From Pseudovibrio sp. Ad37 (GTDB lineage Bacteria > Pseudomonadota > Alphaproteobacteria > Rhizobiales > Stappiaceae), in NCBI RefSeq assembly GCF_001623075.1, contig NZ_LMCF01000001.1, forward strand, positions 1-55,684: 55,684 bases of DNA, in the 5' to 3' direction. Made by a program: the position numbers and the translations under genes. This document shows positions 49,148 to 55,684 of the stretch, in pieces; positions within the stretch are counted from its first letter, which is position 1, and every line of letters starts with the position of its first letter. The notes beneath the pieces are model-generated. The model saw only the letters and a program-made list of their open reading frames with translations. It had not been told where the DNA came from and did no database searches.

Positions 49148-49244
49148 GTATCTCCGAAAAGTGGAAACCGGTTTTCGGATAAAGATTCGCAAAAACAAAG
49201 GCTAAAGCAGTTCAGGTGTTTCAGCTTAAATGCGAACTGCTTTA
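49148..49244 (-). repeat. 97-nt two-hairpin dispersed repeat, copy B
   Basis: Aligns end to end with copy A (33183-33279). Hairpin 1: TCCGAAAA (49151-49160 region) / TTTTCGGA (near 49171-49179). Hairpin 2: AAAGCAGTTC (49204-49213) / GAACTGCTTT (49234-49243). Where copy A has TG/CA pairs copy B has C/G or G/C pairs, so pairing is kept while sequence drifts. TTA at 49242-49244 is the stop codon of the HlyD gene on the minus strand, exactly as TTA ends copy A inside the chemoreceptor gene. Confidence 0.85.
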
Positions 49245-50474
49245 ATGACCGGATAACACCAACACCTTGACTGGAAAGGCCAACGCCTGGAACCGCAAGA
49301 TCAGCGCGTGCATGATCGAGGTCGCATCCACCATGTGATAGTAAAGGCCGCCCCAGAACCCAAACTCACCCGCTGCAATCTGCTCACCATAATTGCTGTA
49401 GGCATTGGCAATGCACTTGCTGCCGGGAGGAATACCATTCGTATCACCGGGATAAAGCGGCTCCATGATCACCAGCAAGGTTCCCGGACGCGCAACATCC
49501 TGCGCATCCACCAGCTGATCCGTCGGGCGGAACTGACCTGAGGAGATAAAGTCCTGTGTGTCCACCACGACCATCGGAATAACCTCAAACGGTCGCGACG
49601 CACAGGTAATCTCTGCCGCCATGCCAACCTTGATCACAGTAGCAGTAATCTGCCCAAAGCCCGCCTGAAATCGCCCATACCCCGTCGTAGAAGGTACGAG
49701 AATACCAGCAGGACGTAGGATCGGGCTTACAATATCACCCGGCTGAAGAATGAACTGCGTGATCACACCATCAACGCCAGCATAAACAAACTTCTTGTGA
49801 TAGGCGGACTCCGCCTGATGCAGCCGCGCAATCGCGCTGGTCCGCTGTGCAGGCAGGCTCACGGTAATCTTCGTCTGCACGATATCCCGGTTAGCAACAG
49901 CCGCATCCAGCTGTCCTTTGCGCACAACCACCTGATTTTCGCGTGTATCAATTTCTTTTTGTGTCACAACATCAGAGTTGCGCCGTTGTAGGTCCAGCGT
50001 CCGCTCCAACTCACTGACAGATTGATTATAGGCACCCTGCGCCTGAGAGATCATAGCTTCCGCACTGATCAGCTCAGAGTTCGCAAGCTGGATCTCAGCA
50101 TCAATCTCATCCACTTCACTCTGCGCCGTATCCACCTGAGCTTTCTCAGTAGAAGAATCCAGCGTAAACAGCAGTTGCCCGGCCTTCACATGCTGGTTGT
50201 TCTCCACCACCACCAGATCAACCCGCCCCGCCGTTTCCGGCAGGATGGAAACGGTGCGATATAACGACAGCACGTTGGACGTGGTTGGGTGATAGAAGAA
50301 AACCAGCGTGATCAGCGCAATGGTCAGCATCAGCGCCCCGGTAATCCCCCAGCGCAGTTCATACCACACCGTAAAAAACGTAATCTCGTGCCCGATCCGC
50401 TTACCCTGCTTGTAGCGACGAAACAGATAGTCCGGCAGGATCGTCACAAGCGAGCAAAGAAGAAACTCAATCAT
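49242..50474 (-). CDS. HlyD/EmrA family membrane-fusion protein
   Basis: A 410-residue periplasmic adaptor. One TM (about 45-67), barrel-sandwich half SILPETAGRVDLVVVENNQHVKAGQLLFTLD, a coiled-coil hairpin (about 110-215, DEIDAEIQLANSELISAEAMISQAQG...), the second lipoyl half VYAGVDGVITQFILQPGDIVSP, then the beta barrel. It should connect an inner-membrane pump with an outer-membrane channel, but neither is adjacent; only a small membrane protein gene precedes it (eight-base overlap). GGGGAAG before the ATG. The stop codon lies in repeat copy B. Confidence 0.9.
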   Translation of the reverse strand: MIEFLLCSLVTILPDYLFRRYKQGKRIGHEITFFTVWYELRWGITGALMLTIALITLVFFYHPTTSNVLSLYRTVSILPETAGRVDLVVVENNQHVKAGQLLFTLDSSTEKAQVDTAQSEVDEIDAEIQLANSELISAEAMISQAQGAYNQSVSELERTLDLQRRNSDVVTQKEIDTRENQVVVRKGQLDAAVANRDIVQTKITVSLPAQRTSAIARLHQAESAYHKKFVYAGVDGVITQFILQPGDIVSPILRPAGILVPSTTGYGRFQAGFGQITATVIKVGMAAEITCASRPFEVIPMVVVDTQDFISSGQFRPTDQLVDAQDVARPGTLLVIMEPLYPGDTNGIPPGSKCIANAYSNYGEQIAAGEFGFWGGLYYHMVDATSIMHALILRFQALAFPVKVLVLSGH

Positions 50475-50895
50475 TCTGTTTCTTCCCCTTTATCGTCTTG
50501 CGCAAGGAGTTGGCGATGGTGTTAAGCGGTGTCTCGTAATCCGGCAGGTTAATCGCAGCCAGCAACAGCGCTGCAATCCAGAAGTAGTTGTTGTGCGTGA
50601 ACAACGCCAACACCGCCAGTAGGGCCACGATCTGCATATGCGACCGCCCATACTTGTGCGCCATCTTCTCTGGCAGGGCATGTAGGGAAAAGTAAAAGAC
50701 ACCCGCCAGCAACACCGCACCAATGGCGATGAAGATGGTGACCACCATCAAAACATCTGTACTGCCCGGTGCAGTGATGAAGATAGGAAGATGCCCAGCG
50801 AATTGCTCATGTTCGCCACCAGAAGCCATAGCCTGTACCGCTCGTCTCTCAGGGGTTGCATGGTGCCAGCGCAGAACGCGGACGGAATGGAGCAT
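50467..50895 (-). CDS. Small inner-membrane protein paired with the HlyD gene
   Basis: Up to 142 residues. Three hydrophobic stretches: DVLMVVTIFIAIGAVLLAGVFYFSLHALP, MQIVALLAVLALFTHNNYF and WIAALLLAAINLPD, with the conserved-looking HALPEKMAHKYG between. I recall similar proteins next to HlyD adaptors in other proteobacteria, without known function. The start is uncertain: ATG 50895 or ATG 50829 (MASGGEHEQF), the latter giving 120 residues. It overlaps the HlyD start by eight bases, so the two are coupled. Confidence 0.75.
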   Translation of the reverse strand: MLHSVRVLRWHHATPERRAVQAMASGGEHEQFAGHLPIFITAPGSTDVLMVVTIFIAIGAVLLAGVFYFSLHALPEKMAHKYGRSHMQIVALLAVLALFTHNNYFWIAALLLAAINLPDYETPLNTIANSLRKTIKGKKQND

Positions 50896-51012
50896 CTTTC
50901 ATGCCCCATTCATGGTTACCCTGAGAGAAACAAATCGGGAGAAACTCGGCGAAAATGGAAGGTTTCGGGCCTTAAGGTAAAGGCCCACTAAGCGAAAACA
51001 GATGAATTGAAA

Positions 51013-51522
51013 TCAAACGGCAGCCAGCTCTTCCCGCGCCTTCAAAAAGAGTGGCGCCAGCGCCTGCGACAACGCAAAGCTCTTCTCCGCATCTGCTTCC
51101 GTGTAGGCATGGTCTGCATCCAGCAGGTTCACCGTGCCAATTACCTCGCCTGACACCACCACTGGCAAATTCAGAGTTGCACCCAGCCCCATGGCAGCAA
51201 TCTTCTCATGGTCAGGAAAGTAGTTTTTCACATCTTCAATGGTGTACCCAAGAAACGGCTTCTGCTGCACAAGCACGCGCTCATACCAGCCACCTTCTTT
51301 TTCAATCGGCTTGGTGCCAGAGGTACCATAAGAACCTTCCGCGCTGGAAAACAACCGCACCACATGGCTCCCGTCAGGATGCGTCACGGTAAGCGTAAAC
51401 AGCTTGTATCCGGGAAATTTTGAGAACAACACGCCCGCTTTCTGTGCGGCCTCCTGCAAGCTGGAACTCTCCGTTACAGCCTGCACAAACTCAATCTGAT
51501 CAACCACTTCAAATACCTGCAA
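51013..51522 (-). CDS. GAF domain protein
   Basis: A 169-residue single GAF domain: ESSSLQEAAQKAGVLFSKF, KLFTLTVTHPDGSHVVRLFSS, a loop GGWYERVLVQQKPFLGYTIEDVKNYFPDHEKIAAMGLGATLNLPVVVSGEVIGTVNLLDAD, and a terminal helix. No output domain is present. A free-standing GAF of this kind may act as a small-molecule sensor or, if related to fRMsr-type proteins, would need conserved Cys residues, which are absent. The start is TTG at 51522 or GTG at 51507, the latter with AGG upstream. Confidence 0.82.
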   Translation of the reverse strand: MQVFEVVDQIEFVQAVTESSSLQEAAQKAGVLFSKFPGYKLFTLTVTHPDGSHVVRLFSSAEGSYGTSGTKPIEKEGGWYERVLVQQKPFLGYTIEDVKNYFPDHEKIAAMGLGATLNLPVVVSGEVIGTVNLLDADHAYTEADAEKSFALSQALAPLFLKAREELAAV

Positions 51523-51598
51523 TTGTGAAATGCAGATACTGTAACTCCTCCGTGCTGACCATCAAGTCAGAGAAACTCAACTATGCCTCTTTCAAAGA

Positions 51599-51931
51599 TC
51601 AGCCACGCTTCAGCTCTTTAAGGCCATCGTCATCCGTATAGAACTTGTCGTCGATACAGCACTCAGCTCGCAAAAACTGCAGAACTTCATCCAACTGCTC
51701 AAACTGAGCCACACAGTAAAGCACCCGCCCCTCACGCCGCTGTTTGATCAAGCCTGCAGAGGCCAAACCAGACAGATGATGCGACAGTGTTGAGCCCGGA
51801 ATCTCCAGTTCTTCCTGCAATGTACCCACGGCAAGGCCTTTATAGCCAGCTTTTACAAGCCGCTTATAAATTGCAAGACGCGTTACATGTCCAAGCTCTT
51901 TCAAGGCCTTAGCAGTTTTTTCGATATCCAT
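51599..51931 (-). CDS. ArsR family transcriptional regulator
   Basis: A 110-residue winged-helix repressor: TAKALKELGHVTRLAIYKRLVKAG, LQEELEIPGSTLSHHLSGLASAGLIKQRREGRVLYCV. The metal site of classical ArsR (ELCVCDLC) is absent; a vicinal CC pair occurs near the C-terminus (LRAECCIDD), which could bind a thiophilic ligand such as As(III). It is divergent from the permease with two matching operator sites between. The start is ATG 51931 or GTG 51940. Confidence 0.92.
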   Translation of the reverse strand: MDIEKTAKALKELGHVTRLAIYKRLVKAGYKGLAVGTLQEELEIPGSTLSHHLSGLASAGLIKQRREGRVLYCVAQFEQLDEVLQFLRAECCIDDKFYTDDDGLKELKRG

Positions 51932-51951
51932 CTCATTCACCAGAATTTTCT

Positions 51952-52032
51952 ATATTTCGACATTACTAGAAATATCTTGACATGAAAACCTATTATTCTA
52001 TTATTTCGACAAATCCGGAAATGTCGTAATAA
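51952..52032. promoter_or_regulatory. Permease promoter with two ArsR-type operators
   Basis: Two sites of the form ATTTC-N10-GAAAT lie at 51954-51973 and 52003-52022, 49 bases apart, and share ATTTCGACA at the left half. The second is embedded in a longer dyad TTATTTCGACA (52001-52011) / TGTCGTAATAA (52022-52032). A promoter TTGACA (51977-51982), 16 bases, TATTAT (51999-52004) reads toward the permease, so site 2 covers the -10 and the start point. Binding by the adjacent ArsR protein is inferred. Confidence 0.82.
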
Positions 52033-52044
52033 GGATCATACCCA

Positions 52045-52959
52045 ATGTCACTGTCCTCTGAAATGCTCATAAGCAGCCTGGAAATGTTCGCAGTGCTTGC
52101 TGTGGAACTGACGATCCTCTTTCTGGCGATCAGTTACTTCGTCGGCATCTTGCAGGAATACATTCCGCCAAGCCGCGTGCAGAAGATCCTCAGCAGTCAA
52201 AACGGCAAAGGCTATGTCACAGCAGCAGCGCTTGGCGTCATCACCCCATTCTGCTCCTGCTCCACCATCCCGTTCCTGAAAGGCCTGCTCCGTGCCCGCG
52301 CTGGCTTTGGCACCATGATGGTGTTCCTATTCGCCAGCCCACTGCTTAACCCGATTATCATCGGCCTGTTCGCGGTGACTTTCGGTCTGGGTGTCACAGT
52401 GTTCTACTTCACCATCGCATTAGCGGTTTCCATCATCGCAGGTTACACGCTTGAAAAGCTTGGCTTCGAGAGGTTTGTGAAACCAGAAGCCTACGCTGCC
52501 CCATCCACCTCTTCATGCGGCAGCAGCTGCAGCGGAAGTGCGCCAGTTCAAAGCAAATGGGCAAGGGTATGGAACTCAACATGGGCAGACTTCAAAAAAG
52601 TCCTGCCATACCTCATCGGCGGCATCGCCATCGGCTCAATGATCTATGGCTTCATGCCAACAGATCTGGTGTCCTCTTGGGCGGGTGAAAACAATCCACT
52701 CGCAATCCCTGTGGCCGCTATCATCGGCATCCCGCTCTACATCAGAGCAGAAGCCGTGATCCCCCTCACCGCAGCACTTGCAGGCAAAGGCATGGGCCTC
52801 GGCGCAATCATGGCTCTCATCATCGGCAGCGCAGGTGCCAGCCTGACAGAGGTAATCTTGCTCAAGTCCCTCTTCAAAAACCAGATGATCGCCGCCTTCC
52901 TGGTCGTGATCCTAGGAATGGCCGTCAGCGCAGGTGTACTCTATTCGCTGATCTTTTGA
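52045..52959 (+). CDS. ArsP-like permease (DUF318 family)
   Basis: A 304-residue inner-membrane permease with about eight TM segments in two halves (25-145 and 195-303). The family signature TPFCSCSTIPFLKG is present near residue 69, and the central loop carries STSSCGSSCSG, a second cysteine group. ArsP members export trivalent organoarsenicals; other DUF318 permeases have unknown cargo. Control by a divergent ArsR protein supports thiophilic metalloid or organometal efflux (inference). AAGGA before the ATG at 52045; a strong terminator follows. Confidence 0.9.
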   Translation: MSLSSEMLISSLEMFAVLAVELTILFLAISYFVGILQEYIPPSRVQKILSSQNGKGYVTAAALGVITPFCSCSTIPFLKGLLRARAGFGTMMVFLFASPLLNPIIIGLFAVTFGLGVTVFYFTIALAVSIIAGYTLEKLGFERFVKPEAYAAPSTSSCGSSCSGSAPVQSKWARVWNSTWADFKKVLPYLIGGIAIGSMIYGFMPTDLVSSWAGENNPLAIPVAAIIGIPLYIRAEAVIPLTAALAGKGMGLGAIMALIIGSAGASLTEVILLKSLFKNQMIAAFLVVILGMAVSAGVLYSLIF

Positions 52960-52992
52960 CCCTAGTAACCCCAGAAACCCAGCGTCTCACGC

Positions 52993-53036
52993 AAATCAGA
53001 CCCTGCTAACATGCAAGTTAGCGGGGTTTGATTTTT
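52993..53036 (+). terminator. Terminator of the permease gene
   Basis: An 18-bp stem: 52993-53010 pairs with 53017-53034 around loop ATGCAA, core CCCTGCTAAC / GTTAGCGGGG. The two imperfect positions are G-U in the plus-strand RNA, pointing to rightward function. T-rich tail. Confidence 0.88.
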
Positions 53037-54863
53037 CTAATCACGAATGATCTCCAGGAAGTCTGGACCAAACCGTTCCAGTTTGGACTCGCCAACACCA
53101 GAAATTTCCAGCATCTCTTCCAGCCGCTGCGGACGTTCTACCGCCATCTCGATCAAGGTCTTATCATTGAAGATCACATAAGGCGGAACATTCCGCTCCC
53201 GAGCTAATTCCATCCGCCGTGCCCGAAGTTTCTCGAACAGCTCCTGATCCGCAATGTCTTCAATCTGAGCCTTTGCCGGTGCTTTCGCCCGCCGCTCCAT
53301 CTTGGCTGAGTTGGCAAACTGATCCACTTTCAGCTCAATGGTCCGGCGTTCCTTCAAGAACTCCATGCCCAGAGCTGTCATCTTCAAAGCCCCATGAGCA
53401 TCATGATCAGCATAGATCAGACCAGCAGCCAGCAGTTGCCGGGCAATCGCGTTCCACTTGATCTTGTCAAACTCACCGCCGATGTTAAACGTCGACAGCT
53501 GGTCATGCCCACGTGAGATGATCCGCTCACTCGCATTGCCAAGCAGAACATCAATCACATAGTTCGCACCAAAGCTCTGCCCCGTGCGCAAAATGCAGGA
53601 CAACAGCTTCTGCGCCGCAATGGTGCCATCCATCGTCTTTGGTGGGCTCAAACAGGTATCGCAGTTGCCACAAGGCTCACACTCATCACCAAAGTAGCGC
53701 AGCAGAACAGAGCGCCGGCAGGTCGCCGTCTCACAGTATCCCAGGAAAGACCGCAGCTTCTGCCGTTCAATCTGCTTCTGGCTCTCTGGCGCTTCACTGC
53801 GGTCGATCATCTGGTTCAGGAACACAACGTCCTGCATGCCATAGACCAGCCATGCCTCAGACGGCAGGCCATCACGCCCAGCGCGGCCTGTCTCCTGATA
53901 ATAAGCCTCAATGTTCTTGGGAAGATCCAGATGCGCCACAAACCGCACGTTGGGCTTATCAATGCCCATACCAAACGCGACCGTGGCAACCATGATCATG
54001 CCTTCTTCTTTGATGAAGCGATCCTGATTGGCCTCGCGCACAGAACTATCAAAGCCCGCATGATAAGGCAGCGCATCAAAGCCCTCATCAACCAGCCAAG
54101 CAGCCGTCTCCTCCACCTTCTTGCGCGACAGGCAATAGATGATGCCACTCTCACCAGCTGGCCGATCCTTCAGGAAACGTCGCAACTGCTGCTTCGGATT
54201 ACTCTTGATGCCAACGGTGTAGGTGATGTTAGGCCGATCAAACCCAGAGGAAATCAGGCGCGGCAGGTTAAGACGCTCTTGAATGTCCTTCCGCGTCGGC
54301 TCATCCGCCGTTGCCGTCACAGCCAGACAAGGCACGCCCTCAAGCTTTCCCCGCACGTTGGTCAGCTCTCGGTACTCAGGGCGGAAGTCATGGCCCCACT
54401 GGCTGATACAGTGCGCTTCATCAATCGCCAGTAGCGCAAGCAACCCACGCTGGTTCAGCTCTTCCAGCAAACCAACAAACTCAGGCCGCACCAATCGCTC
54501 TGGTGCCACATAAAGCAGATCCAGCTCCCCAGCCCGTAAATCCCGATAAGCGGCTTGAACCTCCTCACGAGAAAGCGCTGAGTTGATGGACGTCGCCCGC
54601 ACGCCAAGCTCTCGCAATGTCGCAATCTGATCCTGCATCAATGCAATCAGCGGAGAAACAACAATGCCAACCCCACGACGACACAAAGCAGGCACCTGAT
54701 AACACAGCGACTTACCCGCGCCTGTCGGCATCAACACACAGCAGCTCTCACCAGCCATCACGCTATCAATCACAACCTGCTGATTGCCGCGAAACGCGTC
54801 GTAGCCGAATACTTTTTTCAGAACATCATTCGGCGAGGCAACAATATCTTGCGTGAGTGTCAT
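53037..54863 (-). CDS. recQ: ATP-dependent DNA helicase RecQ
   Basis: 3'-5' DNA helicase for recombination and fork repair. It has 608 residues from ATG 54863 (GTG 54875 with a nearby AGG is possible). Motif [16 protein letters not shown], motif [21 protein letters not shown] (DEAH plus aromatic-rich loop), motif [12 protein letters not shown], four-Cys zinc site (CETATCRR ... CGNCDTC), RQC winged helix, and a C-terminal HRDC domain ([25 protein letters not shown]). All domains of long RecQ are complete. Confidence 0.97.
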   Translation of the reverse strand: MTLTQDIVASPNDVLKKVFGYDAFRGNQQVVIDSVMAGESCCVLMPTGAGKSLCYQVPALCRRGVGIVVSPLIALMQDQIATLRELGVRATSINSALSREEVQAAYRDLRAGELDLLYVAPERLVRPEFVGLLEELNQRGLLALLAIDEAHCISQWGHDFRPEYRELTNVRGKLEGVPCLAVTATADEPTRKDIQERLNLPRLISSGFDRPNITYTVGIKSNPKQQLRRFLKDRPAGESGIIYCLSRKKVEETAAWLVDEGFDALPYHAGFDSSVREANQDRFIKEEGMIMVATVAFGMGIDKPNVRFVAHLDLPKNIEAYYQETGRAGRDGLPSEAWLVYGMQDVVFLNQMIDRSEAPESQKQIERQKLRSFLGYCETATCRRSVLLRYFGDECEPCGNCDTCLSPPKTMDGTIAAQKLLSCILRTGQSFGANYVIDVLLGNASERIISRGHDQLSTFNIGGEFDKIKWNAIARQLLAAGLIYADHDAHGALKMTALGMEFLKERRTIELKVDQFANSAKMERRAKAPAKAQIEDIADQELFEKLRARRMELARERNVPPYVIFNDKTLIEMAVERPQRLEEMLEISGVGESKLERFGPDFLEIIRD

Positions 54864-54976
54864 GAGCAGCAGCACTTACCTAAAAGGATTTGAAGGGCGT
54901 TTCCTAACGTCTACCCGTCTGCCCCAAGTGCGCAAGGTTTATCTGCCACTCGGGCACATAAACTTCGAGCAGCCGA

Positions 54977-55447
54977 TCACCGATACTTCGCTGCCGAGAT
55001 GAACTCACCAAAGGTTTCGCACCACACCAGCACCGTGTTGTAGGTCTCAATGTCAACGCCCTCCGGCACATCCAGTAGGAAGCCATCGAAGGTTTTGACG
55101 TCACCGATCAGAACGGAGTTGTCTTTGATTGGCAGGAACTCATCTTCATGCTCAACGAACTCAGGGACCAGATAAACCTTGTAATCCGGCCCCGGAGCAA
55201 GACGGCCCTGATGAACGATCATCTCTGGAGAGATACTCACCTTGCCCTCACCCCAATGCAGGAAGTCACTGCCACGCTGGTCGCGGCTGAACTCCGCAGT
55301 GTACTGCGCATTCTGAGCTTTCTGCTCCAATACGGCAGTCTCAGGAGAGTCCGGCGCTGTCAGGATAGGCAGAAAGTAGATCCCAAGCGCAAAGCCAACA
55401 ACAAGCACTATGGTGTGCGAAACGAGCAATGCAACAAAACGGATCAT
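54977..55447 (-). CDS. DM13 domain protein, membrane anchored
   Basis: A 156-residue protein. An N-terminal anchor (FVALLVSHTIVLVVGFALGIYFLPIL) is followed by a DM13 domain: QRGSDFLHWGEGKVSISPEMIVHQGRLAPGPDYKVYLVPEF, and the closing YNTVLVWCETFGEFISAAKYR with the family's conserved cysteine. DM13 is proposed to be a redox-active module. The gene is monocistronic or leads nothing obvious. It lies only 75 bases from the end of an insertion sequence, which may have separated it from its original upstream region. Confidence 0.88.
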   Translation of the reverse strand: MIRFVALLVSHTIVLVVGFALGIYFLPILTAPDSPETAVLEQKAQNAQYTAEFSRDQRGSDFLHWGEGKVSISPEMIVHQGRLAPGPDYKVYLVPEFVEHEDEFLPIKDNSVLIGDVKTFDGFLLDVPEGVDIETYNTVLVWCETFGEFISAAKYR

Positions 55448-55479
55448 AGGTGTTCTCTCGGTTTACAAGGTCAAAATCA

Positions 55480-55491
55480 TTATGATCATAA
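55480..55491. promoter_or_regulatory. 12-bp palindrome upstream of the DM13 gene
   Basis: TTATGATCATAA is fully palindromic and sits 33 bases before the DM13 start codon, between that gene and the insertion-sequence end. It could be an operator; short palindromes of this length also arise by chance. Confidence 0.4.
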
Positions 55492-55522
55492 AAGCGATCA
55501 CATCAAATTGATCAGCCCCACT

Positions 55523-55684
55523 TGAGTGGTCCGGTTTGAAAGTTAGTGCATGACTGGCCTTTGGTCTACTGGAATGATTACTTCAGGAGCCGGTGGGCGG
55601 AAGTTCAGCGCACTATGGGGGCGTTTGGTATTGTAGTGTATCCTCCACCTTTCGATGATTATTTGGGCTTCACGCAACGAGTAA
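55523..55684 (-). mobile_element. End of an IS3-family insertion sequence (truncated by the window)
   Basis: The terminal TGAGTGGTCCGGTTTGAAAG at 55523-55542 has the TG start expected of an IS3-family end. It is followed inward by the 3' end of a DDE transposase gene. The remainder lies beyond the window, so the other inverted repeat, target duplication and completeness cannot be judged. Confidence 0.75.
55543..55684 (-). CDS. IS3-family transposase OrfB, C-terminal fragment (cut by window edge)
   Basis: Reading leftward from the window end, 46 codons encode YSLREAQIIIERWRIHYN, then TKRPHSALNFRPPAPEV and a stop at 55543-55545. The WRxxYNxxRPHSALxxRPPAPE pattern is the classic end of the IS3-group integrase domain (rve). 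No stop or frameshift in the visible part. Confidence 0.9.
   Translation of the reverse strand, partial: YSLREAQIIIERWRIHYNTKRPHSALNFRPPAPEVIIPVDQRPVMH

Overview
The window reads as chromosomal DNA of an alphaproteobacterium of the Hyphomicrobiales/Stappiaceae type, and a marine Pseudovibrio-like organism is my best guess. The basis is gene content and order: a DUF4167-prmC-prfA-ptsP-lysC run with divergent ubiG, then nitrilase/DUF1178/grxC/comF, and argJ-GNAT-mutT beside a PpiC foldase and secA. A phasin and a (2S)-methylsuccinyl-CoA dehydrogenase fit a polyhydroxyalkanoate and ethylmalonyl-CoA pathway organism. The genus is recalled from protein types and was not tested. Base composition looks moderate (near 50% GC) and quite even. 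I see no rRNA, tRNA or CRISPR array.

Layout. 1-436: a strong leftward promoter firing out of the window, then an AT-rich gap. 437-6760: M23 peptidase, DUF998 membrane protein, clpB with a clear terminator, MOSC protein. 6880-13676: leftward block of DUF4167, prmC, prfA, ptsP and lysC (translation termination, nitrogen PTS, aspartate-family amino acids). 13833-16140: ubiG, an alpha/beta hydrolase and a phasin, rightward. 16215-18949: DUF1178, nitrilase-like amidase, grxC, comF. 19078-23728: BioC-like methyltransferase facing a leftward argJ-GNAT-mutT-flp group, then a PpiC foldase divergent from secA (23995-26787).

26959-36345 is more accessory: a small-molecule-type methyltransferase, a PadR/GyrI pair with two matching operators, a periplasmic SH3-like protein, an L,D-transpeptidase, a hydrolase, a ferredoxin-reductase-like flavoprotein, a chemoreceptor and an EamA exporter. 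36348-47504 returns to common genes: YihY, mcd, a DUF1992 protein, a secreted protein with four 9-residue repeats, ThpR, aldo/keto reductase, the divergent tesA / ybbA-ybbP set, and a Bax inhibitor-1 protein. 47639-49244 is a small island: an orphan membrane protein and an overlapping Panacea (DUF4065) / two-TM gene pair that looks like a toxin-antitoxin or phage-defence module. It ends in a 97-nt repeat that has a second copy at 33183-33279. The right end holds an HlyD-type pump adaptor, a GAF protein, ArsR with a divergent ArsP-like permease, recQ, a DM13 protein and the end of an IS3-family element cut by the window edge.

The best candidates for something little described are the Panacea/two-TM pair, the 97-nt two-hairpin repeat whose end supplies the stop codon of a gene in both copies, and the paired operators in front of padR and between arsR and the permease. 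Many starts were chosen from ribosome binding sites and family alignment from memory; alternatives are stated.
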